Assembly (NCBI GenBank): GCA_026392415.1
Contig: JAPLCC010000015.1
Span: forward strand, 142,231-206,230
From: Propionibacteriales bacterium
GTDB lineage: Bacteria; Actinomycetota; Actinomycetes; Propionibacteriales; Nocardioidaceae
Length of the DNA stretch: 64,000 nucleotides
Direction: 5' to 3'
Below, one piece after another: positions 32,319-41,127 of the stretch. Made by a program: the position numbers and the translations under genes. Positions within the stretch are counted from its first letter, which is position 1. Every line of letters begins with the position of its first letter. The notes under the pieces were generated by a model. It made no database searches, was not told where the DNA came from, and was given only the letters and a program-made list of their open reading frames with translations.

Positions 32319-35300
32319 ATGTCTGACACGACCCTGCACACGCCGCAGCACCCGGTCCGCTTCGTGACCTCGTCGGCCCTGTTCGACGGCCACGACGCGT
32401 CGATCAACATCATGCGGCGGATCCTGCAGAGCCAGGGCGCAGAGGTCATCCACCTCGGGCACAACCGGTCCGTCCAGGAGGTCGTCGACGCGGCGATCGA
32501 GGAGGACGTGCAGGGCGTCGCGGTGTCGTCGTACCAGGGCGGGCACGTGGAGTACTTCGAGTACCTCGTCGAGTCCCTGCATGAGCGCGGCGCCGGCCAC
32601 ATCAAGGTGTACGGCGGCGGCGGCGGCGTGATCGTCCGCGAGGAGATCGAGCGCCTCGCCAAGGTCGGCGTCAAGATCTTCTCCCCCGAGGACGGCGTCG
32701 AGCTCGGCCTCGTCGGCATGATCAACTCGATGATCAGGGCCTGCGATGTCGACCCCTGGGCCCTCGGTTCGGTCGAGGCGGACGCCGTCGTGTCCGGCGA
32801 CCGGTTCTCGCTGGCACGTGCGCTCAGCGGGGCCGAGTCCGGCCAGCTCCCGGCCGAGATGCTCGCCCGGCTCAAGGACGTCGCGACCGACCGTGAGGTG
32901 CCCGTCCTCGGCATCACCGGCACGGGCGGGTCCGGCAAGTCCAGCCTCACCGACGAGCTGGTCCGCCGCTTCCGCGTCGACCAGCAGGACAAGCTCCGCC
33001 TGGCCGTGATCGCCGTCGACCCGACGCGCCGTCGCGGCGGCGGTGCGCTCCTCGGCGACCGGATCCGGATGAATGCCCTCGACGGCGACCGTGCGTTCTT
33101 CCGCAGCCTCGCCACCCGTGGGGCCCACGAGCTCCCCGAGCATCTCGACGACGTGATCGACGTCGTCAAGGCGGCCGGTTTCGACCTCGTCATCGTCGAG
33201 ACCCCCGGCATCGGCCAGGGCGACGCCGCGATCGTTCCGTTCGTCGACGTCAGCATGTACGTCATGACGCCGGAGTTCGGCGCCGCCTCGCAGCTCGAGA
33301 AGATCGACATGCTCGACTTCGCCGACGTCGTCGCGATCAACAAGTTCGAGCGCCGCGGCGCGATGGACGCGCTGCGCGACGTCGGTCGCCAGATGGTCCG
33401 CAACCGCGAGGCATTCGGCAAGAAGCCCGAGGACATGCCGGTCTTCGGCACCTCGGCCGCGCACTTCAACGACGACGGCGTGACCGCTCTCTACCAGGAG
33501 CTCAAGGTCCAGCTCGCAGCCAAGGGCCTGGCCTTCGACGAGGGCGTCCTGCCCCGCGTCGAGGTGCGCCACTCGACCGAGGCCGGACACATCGTTCCTC
33601 CGAACCGGGTGCGCTACCTGGCCGAGATCGCCGAGACCGTGCGCGGCTACCACCACGACACCGAGCGCCTGGCCGACGCCGCCGTCCGCCTCCAGCGCCT
33701 CGAGTACGTCCAGGGCGAAGTCGTCTCGACCGAGCTCGAGGACCTCGTCGAAGGCGCACGCAAGGCGCTGCCGCACGAGATCACCGACCAGATCGAGCGC
33801 TGGCCCGCCGTGGTCGCGTCGTACGAAGGCGACGAGCAGGTCGTCAAGGTGCGCGACAAGGAGATCCACACGGCACTGACCCGCGAATCCCTCTCGGGCA
33901 ACAAGATCCGCCGCGTCGCACTCCCCCGTTACACCGACCACGGCGAGCTGGTGAAGTACTGGCGCCGCGAGAACCTGCCCGGCTACTTCCCCTTCACCGC
34001 AGGTGTCTTCCCCTTCAAGCGCGACGGCGAGGACCCGGCCCGGATGTTCGCCGGTGAGGGCGACCCGTTCCGCACGAACCGCAGGTTCAAGGTCCTCTCG
34101 GAGCACGCCGACGCGACCCGCCTCTCCACGGCGTTCGACTCAGTGACGCTCTACGGCCGCGACCCCGACCCGCGTCCCGACATCTACGGCAAGGTCGGCA
34201 CGTCCGGCGTCTCGGTCGCCACCCTCGACGACATGAAGGCGCTGTTCGACGGCTTCGACCTGATCGCCCCGTCGACGTCGGTCTCGCTGACGATCAACGG
34301 CCCGGCCCCGACCGTCCTCGCCTTCTTCCTCAACACCGCCATCGACCAGCAGGTCGACGCGTTCGTCGAGCGCGAGAACCGGCAGCCGTCCGTCTCCGAG
34401 CTGAACGAGATCAAGGCGTACGCCCTCGCCAACGTCCGCGGCACGGTCCAGGCCGACATCCTAAAGGAGGACCAAGGGCAGAACACCGCACTGTTCTCCA
34501 CCGAGTTCTCGCTGCGCATGATGGGCGACATCCAGCAGTACTTCATCGACCAGTCCGTGCGGAACTTCTACTCCGTGTCGATCTCCGGCTATCACATCGC
34601 CGAGGCCGGGGCGAACCCGATCAGCCAGCTGGCCTTCACCCTGAGCAACGGCTTCACCTACGTCGAGTCGTACCTCGCACGTGGGATGGACATCGACGAC
34701 TTCGCGCCCAACCTGTCGTTCTTCTTCTCCAACGGCATGGACCCTGAGTACTCCGTGCTCGGCCGCGTCGCCCGGCGCATCTGGGCGATCGCCCTGCGCG
34801 ACAAGTACGGCGCCAACGAACGCTCGCAGAAGCTGAAGTACCACGTGCAGACGTCCGGTCGGTCGCTGCACGCGCAGGAGATGGACTTCAACGACATCCG
34901 CACCACGCTGCAGGCGCTCATCGCGATCTACGACACCGCGAACTCGCTGCACACCAACGCCTACGACGAGGCGGTCACCACCCCGACCGAGGAGTCCGTA
35001 CGCCGGGCCCTGGCGATCCAGCTGATCATCAACCGCGAGTGGGGCCTCGCGATGAACGAGAACCCGCTCCAGGGCTCGTACATCATCGACGAGCTGACCG
35101 ACCTCGTCGAAGCGGCCGTGCTCACCGAGTTCGACCGCATCAACGAGCGCGGCGGAGTCCTGGGCGCGATGGAGACCGGCTACCAGCGCGGCCGGATCCA
35201 GGACGAGTCGATGCTCTACGAACACCGCAAGCACGACGGTTCGCTCCCCATCATCGGCGTCAACACGTTCCGCAAGCCGGTCGTGGAGGACGAGGTGCAC

Positions 35301-35540
35301 CAGGAGATCGAGCTGGCCCGCGCCACCGAGAGCGAGAAGGAGTCGCAGCTCACCCGCGTCCGCAGCTACCAGGTCGACCACAAGGACGACGGCGCCCGCG
35401 CACTCGCCGCCCTCAAGGCGGCTGCGATCAGCGGCGAGAACGTCTTCGCCGTCCTGATGGACGCCGCCCGGGTCTGCTCCCTGGGCCAGATCACCGACGC
35501 CTTCTTCGAGGTCGGTGGGCAGTACCGCCGCAATGTCTGA
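32319..35540 (+). CDS. icmF: Fused isobutyryl-CoA mutase (IcmF)
   Basis: 1073 aa, ATG with GGAGGA upstream. Domain order: B12-binding (DGHDASINIMRRIL, with the histidine ligand in DGHD, and YGGGGGVI), a MeaB-like GTPase chaperone (P-loop GTGGSGKSS near residue 205, VETPGIGQGD, NKFERRGAMDA) and the large substrate-binding mutase barrel (NLPGYFPFTAGVFPFKRDGEDPARMF onward). This order is diagnostic of IcmF, which interconverts isobutyryl- and n-butyryl-CoA and sometimes pivalyl/isovaleryl-CoA. With the neighbouring dehydrogenase it links branched to straight short acyl-CoAs. Confidence 0.95.
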   Translation: MSDTTLHTPQHPVRFVTSSALFDGHDASINIMRRILQSQGAEVIHLGHNRSVQEVVDAAIEEDVQGVAVSSYQGGHVEYFEYLVESLHERGAGHIKVYGGGGGVIVREEIERLAKVGVKIFSPEDGVELGLVGMINSMIRACDVDPWALGSVEADAVVSGDRFSLARALSGAESGQLPAEMLARLKDVATDREVPVLGITGTGGSGKSSLTDELVRRFRVDQQDKLRLAVIAVDPTRRRGGGALLGDRIRMNALDGDRAFFRSLATRGAHELPEHLDDVIDVVKAAGFDLVIVETPGIGQGDAAIVPFVDVSMYVMTPEFGAASQLEKIDMLDFADVVAINKFERRGAMDALRDVGRQMVRNREAFGKKPEDMPVFGTSAAHFNDDGVTALYQELKVQLAAKGLAFDEGVLPRVEVRHSTEAGHIVPPNRVRYLAEIAETVRGYHHDTERLADAAVRLQRLEYVQGEVVSTELEDLVEGARKALPHEITDQIERWPAVVASYEGDEQVVKVRDKEIHTALTRESLSGNKIRRVALPRYTDHGELVKYWRRENLPGYFPFTAGVFPFKRDGEDPARMFAGEGDPFRTNRRFKVLSEHADATRLSTAFDSVTLYGRDPDPRPDIYGKVGTSGVSVATLDDMKALFDGFDLIAPSTSVSLTINGPAPTVLAFFLNTAIDQQVDAFVERENRQPSVSELNEIKAYALANVRGTVQADILKEDQGQNTALFSTEFSLRMMGDIQQYFIDQSVRNFYSVSISGYHIAEAGANPISQLAFTLSNGFTYVESYLARGMDIDDFAPNLSFFFSNGMDPEYSVLGRVARRIWAIALRDKYGANERSQKLKYHVQTSGRSLHAQEMDFNDIRTTLQALIAIYDTANSLHTNAYDEAVTTPTEESVRRALAIQLIINREWGLAMNENPLQGSYIIDELTDLVEAAVLTEFDRINERGGVLGAMETGYQRGRIQDESMLYEHRKHDGSLPIIGVNTFRKPVVEDEVHQEIELARATESEKESQLTRVRSYQVDHKDDGARALAALKAAAISGENVFAVLMDAARVCSLGQITDAFFEVGGQYRRNV

Positions 35541-35545
35541 GACCG

Positions 35546-35567
35546 GGCGAAGTTTTTTCGCTGCCCA
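35546..35567 (+). terminator. Weak hairpin with T-run after icmF
   Basis: GCGAA and TTCGC can pair around GTTTT just after the icmF stop, in a tract with six T. The stem is only five pairs, so a terminator role is tentative. Confidence 0.3.
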
Positions 35568-35641
35568 TGTCGAAGACCGGTCCACCCGTTCGACGTAGGT
35601 TCGGAACCACTCACCTACAAGAACGAGAAGGACTGATCGAG

Positions 35642-36019
35642 ATGCCGCGTTTCATGGGATTCGTTCGGATGGAAGAGGGACAGGGCAACCCGCCGCAGGC
35701 TCTCTTCGACGCGATGGACACCTACATCGGTGAGCAGGCGCAGCAGGGGCACTTCCTCGACGGAGGCGGACTGTTCGGCCTCGAGGACGCCGTGAACTTC
35801 GTCGTCCGCAAGGGTGAGGTCACGCGCGTCGACGGCCCCTACGCCGAGGCTCGCGAGGCCGTCGGCGGCTGGGCGCTGCTCCAGTACGACTCCCTCGAGG
35901 AGGCCATCGCGGGCCAGCAGGAGTTCGCCGACCTGCACGCGACCCACTGGCCCGATTGCAACATGGTCGCGAGCCTGCGCCAGGTCCCTGACGAAGGCCC
36001 CACGCCGGCCGACGCCTGA
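35642..36019 (+). CDS. YCII/DGPF-family protein
   Basis: 125 aa, ATG with GAGAAGGA about nine bases upstream. MGFVRMEEGQGNPPQALFDAMDTYIGE at the N-terminus and TRVDGPYAEAREAVGGWALLQYDSLEEA carry the DGP(F/Y) signature of the YCII-related fold. DGPF proteins are known neighbours of ECF42 sigma factors, and an ECF42-like gene follows here. No enzymatic activity is established; cytoplasmic. Confidence 0.85.
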   Translation: MPRFMGFVRMEEGQGNPPQALFDAMDTYIGEQAQQGHFLDGGGLFGLEDAVNFVVRKGEVTRVDGPYAEAREAVGGWALLQYDSLEEAIAGQQEFADLHATHWPDCNMVASLRQVPDEGPTPADA

Positions 36020-36023
36020 CCCC

Positions 36024-36119
36024 CGAAGTGTGGCCATTGGTCACGCGAGGTGCGGAAAATGGTCGTTCTCGAGCGACCAAACCTCACACTTCGCGTGACC
36101 AAACCCCACACTTCGCGTG
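36024..36119. repeat. Family C inverted/direct repeat before the sigma-factor gene
   Basis: Contains CACACTTCGCGTG twice directly (36085-36097 and 36107-36119), inverted relatives CGAAGTGTGG (36024-36033) and GGTCACGCGAGGTG (36039-36052), and a central TGGTCG...CGACCA hairpin (36060-36079). The last unit abuts the -10 box of the sigma gene. It may be a dispersed palindromic element or an operator array. Confidence 0.65.
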
Positions 36120-36121
36120 TC

Positions 36122-36127
36122 TAGGCT
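36122..36127 (+). promoter_or_regulatory. -10 box TAGGCT of a leaderless promoter
   Basis: TAGGCT, six bases, then the ATG at 36134; no ribosome site. Family C repeats lie immediately upstream, where a -35 region or operator would be. Confidence 0.55.
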
Positions 36128-36133
36128 GGCCGC

Positions 36134-37402
36134 ATGGCCGATGCCACGACCGTCGACGCGATCACCGCCACCTGGCGACTCGAGTCGGCTCGCCTGGTCG
36201 GCGCCCTCGTCCGGATGACCCGCGACGTGGAGCTCGCCGAGGACCTGGCCCAGGACGCGCTCGTCGCCGCCCTGGAGAGCTGGCCGACCAGTGGCGTTCC
36301 CGCCAACCCGGCGGCCTGGCTGATGACGACCGCCAAGCGGCGTGCCGTCGACACGTTCCGACGCGCCGACACGCTGCGGCGCAAGACCGAGGAGCTCGAT
36401 CATGCCGCGGCGGAGGAGGTGAACGCGATGCCCGACCTGGACGCCCAGCTCGACCACATCGAGGACGACGTCCTCCGGCTGGTGTTCCTCTGCTGCCATC
36501 CCGCGCTGACGCCGGAGTCGCGCGCGGCCCTGACCCTGCGCCTGGTCGGGGGCCTCACCACGGTCGAGATCGCGCGCGGCTTCCTCGTCCCCGATGCCAC
36601 GATGGGCCAGCGGATCTCGCGCGCGAAGCGAACCCTCGCCGAGGCAGGCGTCCAGCTCGAGCTCCCGACGGGCACCGAACGCACCCAACGCCTCGACGAC
36701 GTGATGGCAGTCGTCTACCTCGTCTTCACGGAGGGATACGTCGCCACCGCCGGCGTCGAATGGACCCGACCGGACCTCGCGATGGAGGCCGTACGCCTCG
36801 CGCGGCTGCTCGCCGACCTCGCGCCGGACGAACCGGAAGTTCACGGACTCCAGGCCCTCCTCGAGCTCCAGGCGTCGCGACTGCACGCCCGGACCGACGC
36901 CGACGGCAACGCGGTCCTCCTCGACGACCAGGACCGCAGCAGGTGGGACCAGTTGCTGATCCGGCGCGGCGTCGCCGCCCTGCGCCGGGCGGAAGCCCTG
37001 GCCGCCCGCGGAGCACCGGTGAGCCGATACTTCCTCCAGGCCGCGATCGCCCACGAGCACGCCCGCGCGGCCGCACCGGAGCAGACCGACTGGCCCCGCA
37101 TCGCTGCGCTGTACGACGTCCTGCGCGAGGCGGCTCCCGGACCGGTCGTGGAGGTGAACCGGGCTGTGGCCCACGGCCGGGCCTTCGGGCCTGCCGCCGG
37201 CATGGCCGTCCTCGACGCGGTACCGCTCGATGCGCTCGGAACCTCGCCGCTGATTCCGGGCGTGCGCGGGGACCTGCTCAGCCGGGCCGGCGCACACGCC
37301 GCCGCGGCCGATCAGTTCGACGAGGCCGCCCGGCGGACCCGGAACGAGGCCGAACGCGTCGTGCTGCAGGGCCGGGCGTCACGGAGCAGGTCAGCGCAGT
37401 AA
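36134..37402 (+). CDS. ECF42-like RNA polymerase sigma factor with C-terminal extension
   Basis: 422 aa. Region 2 (LVGALVRMTRDVELAEDLAQDALVAALESWPTSGVPANPAAWLMTTAKRRAVD) and region 4 (LTLRLVGGLTTVEIARGFLVPDATMGQRISRAKRTL) are clear. A ~240-residue helical C-terminal extension follows (EGYVATAGVEW, LLADLAPDEPEVHGLQALLELQASR, VEVNRAVAHGRAFG), as in group ECF42, where the extension replaces an anti-sigma factor. The preceding DGPF gene supports this group. Leaderless start. Confidence 0.88.
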   Translation: MADATTVDAITATWRLESARLVGALVRMTRDVELAEDLAQDALVAALESWPTSGVPANPAAWLMTTAKRRAVDTFRRADTLRRKTEELDHAAAEEVNAMPDLDAQLDHIEDDVLRLVFLCCHPALTPESRAALTLRLVGGLTTVEIARGFLVPDATMGQRISRAKRTLAEAGVQLELPTGTERTQRLDDVMAVVYLVFTEGYVATAGVEWTRPDLAMEAVRLARLLADLAPDEPEVHGLQALLELQASRLHARTDADGNAVLLDDQDRSRWDQLLIRRGVAALRRAEALAARGAPVSRYFLQAAIAHEHARAAAPEQTDWPRIAALYDVLREAAPGPVVEVNRAVAHGRAFGPAAGMAVLDAVPLDALGTSPLIPGVRGDLLSRAGAHAAAADQFDEAARRTRNEAERVVLQGRASRSRSAQ

Positions 37403-37412
37403 GGTCCGGCCC

Positions 37413-37910
37413 ATGAGCAATCAGCCGACCTTCGAACAACTCGTCACCCTTCCTGCCCACGCCGAGCAGCCGGTGCCGATGGCGTTCGAGGACAGCAACG
37501 GGTTCCTCAACGTGCGCCACTACCTCGGCATCGGCAGTGAGGGCCTCGACGAGTCACTGCTCGAGCTGGGCATCCCGTTCAACTGGCCACTCGTCACCGG
37601 CCTCGCGGTCCTGTCGGCCGAGCACCACCTGACCTACCTGCACGAGCTGAAGACCGGCGACCTCATGTCGGTGCGGGTGCGCCTGCTCGGCCGCTCGGAC
37701 CGGGCCGCTCACGCACTGGTCTACATCCTCGACGACGTCAACAAGCGGGTGGCCTGTGTCTTCGAGGAGATCCTGCTGTGCGTGAAGCTCGACCCGCGCG
37801 GAGCGGCTGCGTGGCCCGAGGACGTCGCCGCGAAGATCGACGCCCGGGTCGCCGAGCACGCCGCCCTGCCGTGGGAGCCGGCGACGTCAGGCTGCCTCGG
37901 CCTGCGCTGA
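37413..37910 (+). CDS. Hot-dog-fold acyl-CoA thioesterase-like protein
   Basis: 165 aa. MAFEDSNGFLNVRHYLGIGSEGLDESL is in the place of the 4HBT/FabZ-like DxxGHxNNxxY motif (here D-S-N-G-F-L-N), followed by LSAEHHLTYLHELKTGDLMSVRVRLLGRSDRAAHALVYILD, a typical hot-dog sheet. It resembles the thioesterase-like proteins linked to carnitine dehydrogenase. TAAGGT lies seven bases upstream of the ATG and may be a -10 box. Its stop codon lies inside a hairpin shared with the convergent GH16 gene. Confidence 0.72.
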   Translation: MSNQPTFEQLVTLPAHAEQPVPMAFEDSNGFLNVRHYLGIGSEGLDESLLELGIPFNWPLVTGLAVLSAEHHLTYLHELKTGDLMSVRVRLLGRSDRAAHALVYILDDVNKRVACVFEEILLCVKLDPRGAAAWPEDVAAKIDARVAEHAALPWEPATSGCLGLR

Positions 37911-37927
37911 CCCCGGGGGGTCAGCGC
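37904..37927. terminator. Bidirectional hairpin containing both stop codons
   Basis: GCGCTGACCCC pairs with GGGGTCAGCGC around a two-base loop. The stem includes the TGA of the thioesterase gene and the TCA (stop on the minus strand) of the GH16 gene. There is no T-run. A shared terminator for convergent genes is likely. Confidence 0.5.
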
Positions 37928-38811
37928 CAGACGCGGACCCAGTCGACCTTGAGCGTCGCGGCGTTCGGCACACCGGTCGCAAGGGCGTCCCAGACGCCGT
38001 AGAGCAGCTGGGTCAGGACGACGTTGAAGGGCTTGTCGAACGGCTGGGACCCGCTGAGCGGCGCGCTGGGGGTCCAGGCGTGCTCGAAGCAGAGCTGGCC
38101 GTCGTAGTAGAACCGCATCGTGGTCGGCGACCAGTCGACGGCGTAGCGGTGGTAGATCGCACTGGCCGACGGAACCGGACAGTTGTGACCGGTGCTCAGC
38201 GCGACGTTCTCGCCGGCGTAGTGGACCGACGGGTAGACGCTGTCGGGGTACTTCCCCCACCACTCCGCGACGTCGATCTCGCCGGAGTTCGGCCAGCCGC
38301 CGTAGGTGTGGTCCTGCGGGTAGAGCCACAGCGCGGAGTGGACGCCGTCGCGCTCGACCGAGGGCATCCTGGCGCGGAACTCGAAGCGACCATAGGTCTG
38401 CGCGAACTTGCCGCGTGTGGTCACCGTGGCGGCCTTGTACTCGGCCCGGAAGTCGCCGTACGGGCTCTTGCAGGTGAACGGCTCCGCAGGGCGGGACGCC
38501 GTGAGGTTGACCGTGCCGTTGTCCACCGCGATCGTGCTGGCGTCGTTGACGTAGCAGCCGTTGCTGCCGGCCGGGAACCCGGTCAGCGAGGTGTCCTGGA
38601 CCATCCACTTGGTGGAGTCCAGCTTCGAGCCGGTGAAGTCGTCCTCGAAGGCGCAGGTGTACTTGCCCCCACCCGGCTTCAACGGCTTCTCGCCGCCGCA
38701 CGCGAGCCGGGTCGGCGGGCCTGCCGCGGTCGGCTCGGCCCCCACGATCGACATCGTCGCCAGGGCGGCGCTCGCCGCGACCAGTGTGCCCATGATGCGC
38801 GCACGAATCAT
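37921..38811 (-). CDS. Secreted GH16 endo-glucanase-like protein (first copy)
   Basis: 296 aa. A signal peptide (RIMGTLVAASAALATMSIVGAEPTAA) is followed by a laminarinase-type beta-sandwich. The GH16 catalytic motif E-x-D-x-x-E is GEIDVAEWW, with SALWLYPQDHTYGGWPNSG just before it and VDWVRVWR at the end. It likely hydrolyses beta-1,3 or mixed-link glucans outside the cell. It is a tandem paralogue of the gene at 38985: both share CGG(E)xPxKxGGGKYxCxFE(D/E)xF and the C-terminal strand. Confidence 0.9.
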   Translation of the reverse strand: MIRARIMGTLVAASAALATMSIVGAEPTAAGPPTRLACGGEKPLKPGGGKYTCAFEDDFTGSKLDSTKWMVQDTSLTGFPAGSNGCYVNDASTIAVDNGTVNLTASRPAEPFTCKSPYGDFRAEYKAATVTTRGKFAQTYGRFEFRARMPSVERDGVHSALWLYPQDHTYGGWPNSGEIDVAEWWGKYPDSVYPSVHYAGENVALSTGHNCPVPSASAIYHRYAVDWSPTTMRFYYDGQLCFEHAWTPSAPLSGSQPFDKPFNVVLTQLLYGVWDALATGVPNAATLKVDWVRVWR

Positions 38812-38984
38812 GCTGCTCCCTCGTTCCCCCCCAGAGCGCCGCCGGTGTGTCGACGCCCGCCTCCGGGAGCATCTTGGCCGAACCCGGACCTCGCCCGACA
38901 GGGACTCCGGGTCTCGGACACATGGCCCGTTCGGACTACCGCGGACGGGCAGGCGGACCTTGTGTCAGGCCCTGCCCCCAGGCC

Positions 38985-39899
38985 TCAGCGCCAGACGCGC
39001 ACCCAGTCGACCTGCAGAGTCGAGACAGCAGGCGTGGCCCGGGAGACGGCGTTCCACAGCTGTCCGGTCACCTGGTTCATGACGATGTAGAACGGCTTGT
39101 CGAACGGCCGCGACCCGGAGAGCGGGGACGCGGCGATCCACGAGTGGACGTGGCAGACCTTGCCGTCGTAGAGGAAGCGCATCGATGTCGGCGTCCACTC
39201 GACCGCGTAGCGGTGGAACGCCGTCGAGGCGGTGGGCACCGTGCAGTCGTGGCCCGTGCCCTTGCGGTTCTCCCCGCCATAGTGGACGGACGGATAGACC
39301 TTGCTGGGACGAGCGCTGAACCACTCAGCGACGTCGACCTCACCGGAGTGCGGCCACGCGCCGTAGGTGTGTTCCTGGGGATAGAGCCACAGGGCCGAGT
39401 GCGCTCCACCGACCGTCGCGCTGGGGAACCGCGCCCGGAACTCGAACCGGCCGTAGGTCTGGGCGAACCGCTTCGTGCTGGTGACCGCCCCGGCCGTCGA
39501 CTGGGCGCTGTAGATGCCGAACGGCTGCTTGCAGGCGAATCGCTCCAGGCGCGAGGCCAGATTGAGCTTTCCGTTGGCCACGAGCACGTTCTGGGGCCGG
39601 TTCACGTAGCACCCCGTGAGGCTCGCGTGCAGCCCACTGGTGGCGGTCTCGGTGACGATCCACTTCGTCGGATCGAGTCTCGTGCTGCTGAAGTTCTCCT
39701 CGAACGAGCAGACATACTTCCCGCCGCCCGCCTTGGCAGGCCGCTCGCCACCGCAGGTGGGGGCGACCGCTGCCGCAGCCAGGCGGTCGGCCGGGACACC
39801 TGCCGGCGAGGCAGAGGTCGGCGTCGTGCCCAACGACGCCAGCACCATCACCGATCCGGTCGCGACCGCACCCACGAGCCACACGCCAAACCGGGTCAT
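38985..39899 (-). CDS. Secreted GH16 endo-glucanase-like protein (second copy)
   Basis: 304 aa from the ATG at 39899, which has GGGGGGAA five bases upstream; longer frames lack a ribosome site. It has a signal peptide (GVWLVGAVATGSVMVLASLG) and the catalytic motif GEVDVAEWF. It is homologous to the 37921 gene along its length, with differences concentrated around the active-site loops (HTYGAWPHSG, HYGGENRKGTGH), so the pair may differ in glucan preference. The 173-bp spacer between the two contains nothing I recognise. Confidence 0.9.
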   Translation of the reverse strand: MTRFGVWLVGAVATGSVMVLASLGTTPTSASPAGVPADRLAAAAVAPTCGGERPAKAGGGKYVCSFEENFSSTRLDPTKWIVTETATSGLHASLTGCYVNRPQNVLVANGKLNLASRLERFACKQPFGIYSAQSTAGAVTSTKRFAQTYGRFEFRARFPSATVGGAHSALWLYPQEHTYGAWPHSGEVDVAEWFSARPSKVYPSVHYGGENRKGTGHDCTVPTASTAFHRYAVEWTPTSMRFLYDGKVCHVHSWIAASPLSGSRPFDKPFYIVMNQVTGQLWNAVSRATPAVSTLQVDWVRVWR

Positions 39900-39991
39900 G
39901 CTGATTCCCCCCATGAAGACACGGCCCCTCCGCGCACCAAGAGCGCATCCTCCACCATCGGGGCCGATCCGACCAGAGGCAGACACCCGGA

Positions 39992-39997
39992 TACGGT
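39992..39997 (+). promoter_or_regulatory. -10 box TACGGT of a leaderless promoter
   Basis: TACGGT, six bases (GGCCCG), then the ATG at 40004. Confidence 0.5.
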
Positions 39998-40003
39998 GGC
40001 CCG

Positions 40004-40750
40004 ATGACCAGGGACGACGACCTCGGGGAACCGGTGTCGCTACCCGAGAAGCCACACCGGATCGTTTCCCTGGTGCCCTCGATCACCGAGGCCCTCGCCA
40101 CGGACGTGCCCGAGCGCCTGGTCGGCGCCACGGACTGGTGCACCCATCCGGCCGACCTGTCCGTGACGCGTGTGCGCGGCACGAAGAACCCCGATCTCGC
40201 CGCGATTCGCCGTCTCGAACCTGATCTGGTGGTGGCCAACAAGGAGGAGAACCGCGCGCTCGACGTACGACGCCTCCGCGACGCCGGGGTGCCGGTCTGG
40301 GTCACCGACATCGAGACCGTCCCGCAGGCGCTCGACTCCCTCGACCGGCTCTACGAAGTCGCTCTCCGGCTGGAGCGTCCGGACTGGCTGGCTGCCGCAC
40401 GGGCGCGCTGGGACATCCCGCTCCCGCCGCCTCGAGGGCGGGTCGTCGTACCGATCTGGCGGGACCCGTGGATGGTCGTCGGGCCGCGCACCTACACCGG
40501 CGACCTGTTGCGGCGTCTCGGCTGGCTCCCTGTGCACGACGAGGGTGAGGACCGGTATCCGGCCGTCGAGCTGGCCGCGATCGACCGGCCGGACATCGAC
40601 CTCGTGCTGCTGCCCGACGAGCCCTACGTCTTCCACGAGTCGGACGGGCCGGAGGCCTTCACACAGGTGCCCACACGACTCGTGTCCGGCCGGCTGCTGA
40701 CCTGGTACGGCCCGGCGATGGTCGAGGCATTCGACCTGCTGTCATCCTGA
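40004..40750 (+). CDS. Helical-backbone metal receptor, BtuF-like, without signal peptide
   Basis: 248 aa. HRIVSLVPSITEALATDVPERLVGATDWCTHP and DLAAIRRLEPDLVVANKEENRAL, followed later by PIWRDPWMVVGPRTYTGDLLRRLGW, match the periplasmic-binding fold of cobalamin/haem/siderophore receptors (BtuF/FhuD class). No signal peptide or lipobox is present, the start is leaderless, and no ABC transporter genes are adjacent. It is therefore probably cytosolic or an orphan. Ligand unknown. Confidence 0.78.
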   Translation: MTRDDDLGEPVSLPEKPHRIVSLVPSITEALATDVPERLVGATDWCTHPADLSVTRVRGTKNPDLAAIRRLEPDLVVANKEENRALDVRRLRDAGVPVWVTDIETVPQALDSLDRLYEVALRLERPDWLAAARARWDIPLPPPRGRVVVPIWRDPWMVVGPRTYTGDLLRRLGWLPVHDEGEDRYPAVELAAIDRPDIDLVLLPDEPYVFHESDGPEAFTQVPTRLVSGRLLTWYGPAMVEAFDLLSS

Positions 40751-40755
40751 GCCGC

Positions 40756-41037
40756 ATGCGCACCCTCCTGCTCGCCGTCGCCCTCGCGGTGGTCGGTTGC
40801 GTCGCCCTGCCGGCGTCGGCGTACTTCCTCGACGGGACCGACACCGGAGAGAACCTCATCCTGCCGGTGCACGCAGCCGTCACGGCTCTCGTCGGAGCGG
40901 GTCTCGGGACCGCCGTGCTCTCGCGGGACCACTCGGGCGGGCGACGTGCGTTGACCGGTGCCGGCCTGGGCCTGCTGGGCGCACTCGCCGGAATCGTCCT
41001 GTTCTTCCTGCTGCTGAACGGCTTCGACGGCGCCTGA
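40756..41037 (+). CDS. Small three-span membrane protein
   Basis: 93 aa with three hydrophobic stretches (about residues 3-20, 33-52 and 72-90), a short charged loop (LSRDHSGGRRALTG) and no recognised domain. It starts five bases after the BtuF-like stop and is probably co-transcribed. Function unknown. Confidence 0.6.
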   Translation: MRTLLLAVALAVVGCVALPASAYFLDGTDTGENLILPVHAAVTALVGAGLGTAVLSRDHSGGRRALTGAGLGLLGALAGIVLFFLLLNGFDGA

Positions 41038-41127
41038 GAGCGCACTGTCGTGCTCATCACAGGGCTCGACACCGTCCCGTAACCACGGAGCAGGAATTCA
41101 GAAACCTCACTGGATCACAGTTGAGTC

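Noticed and set aside
32268..34106. Long minus-strand open frame opposite icmF
   Set aside because: IcmF is certain on the plus strand. The antisense frame is a by-product of GC3 bias.
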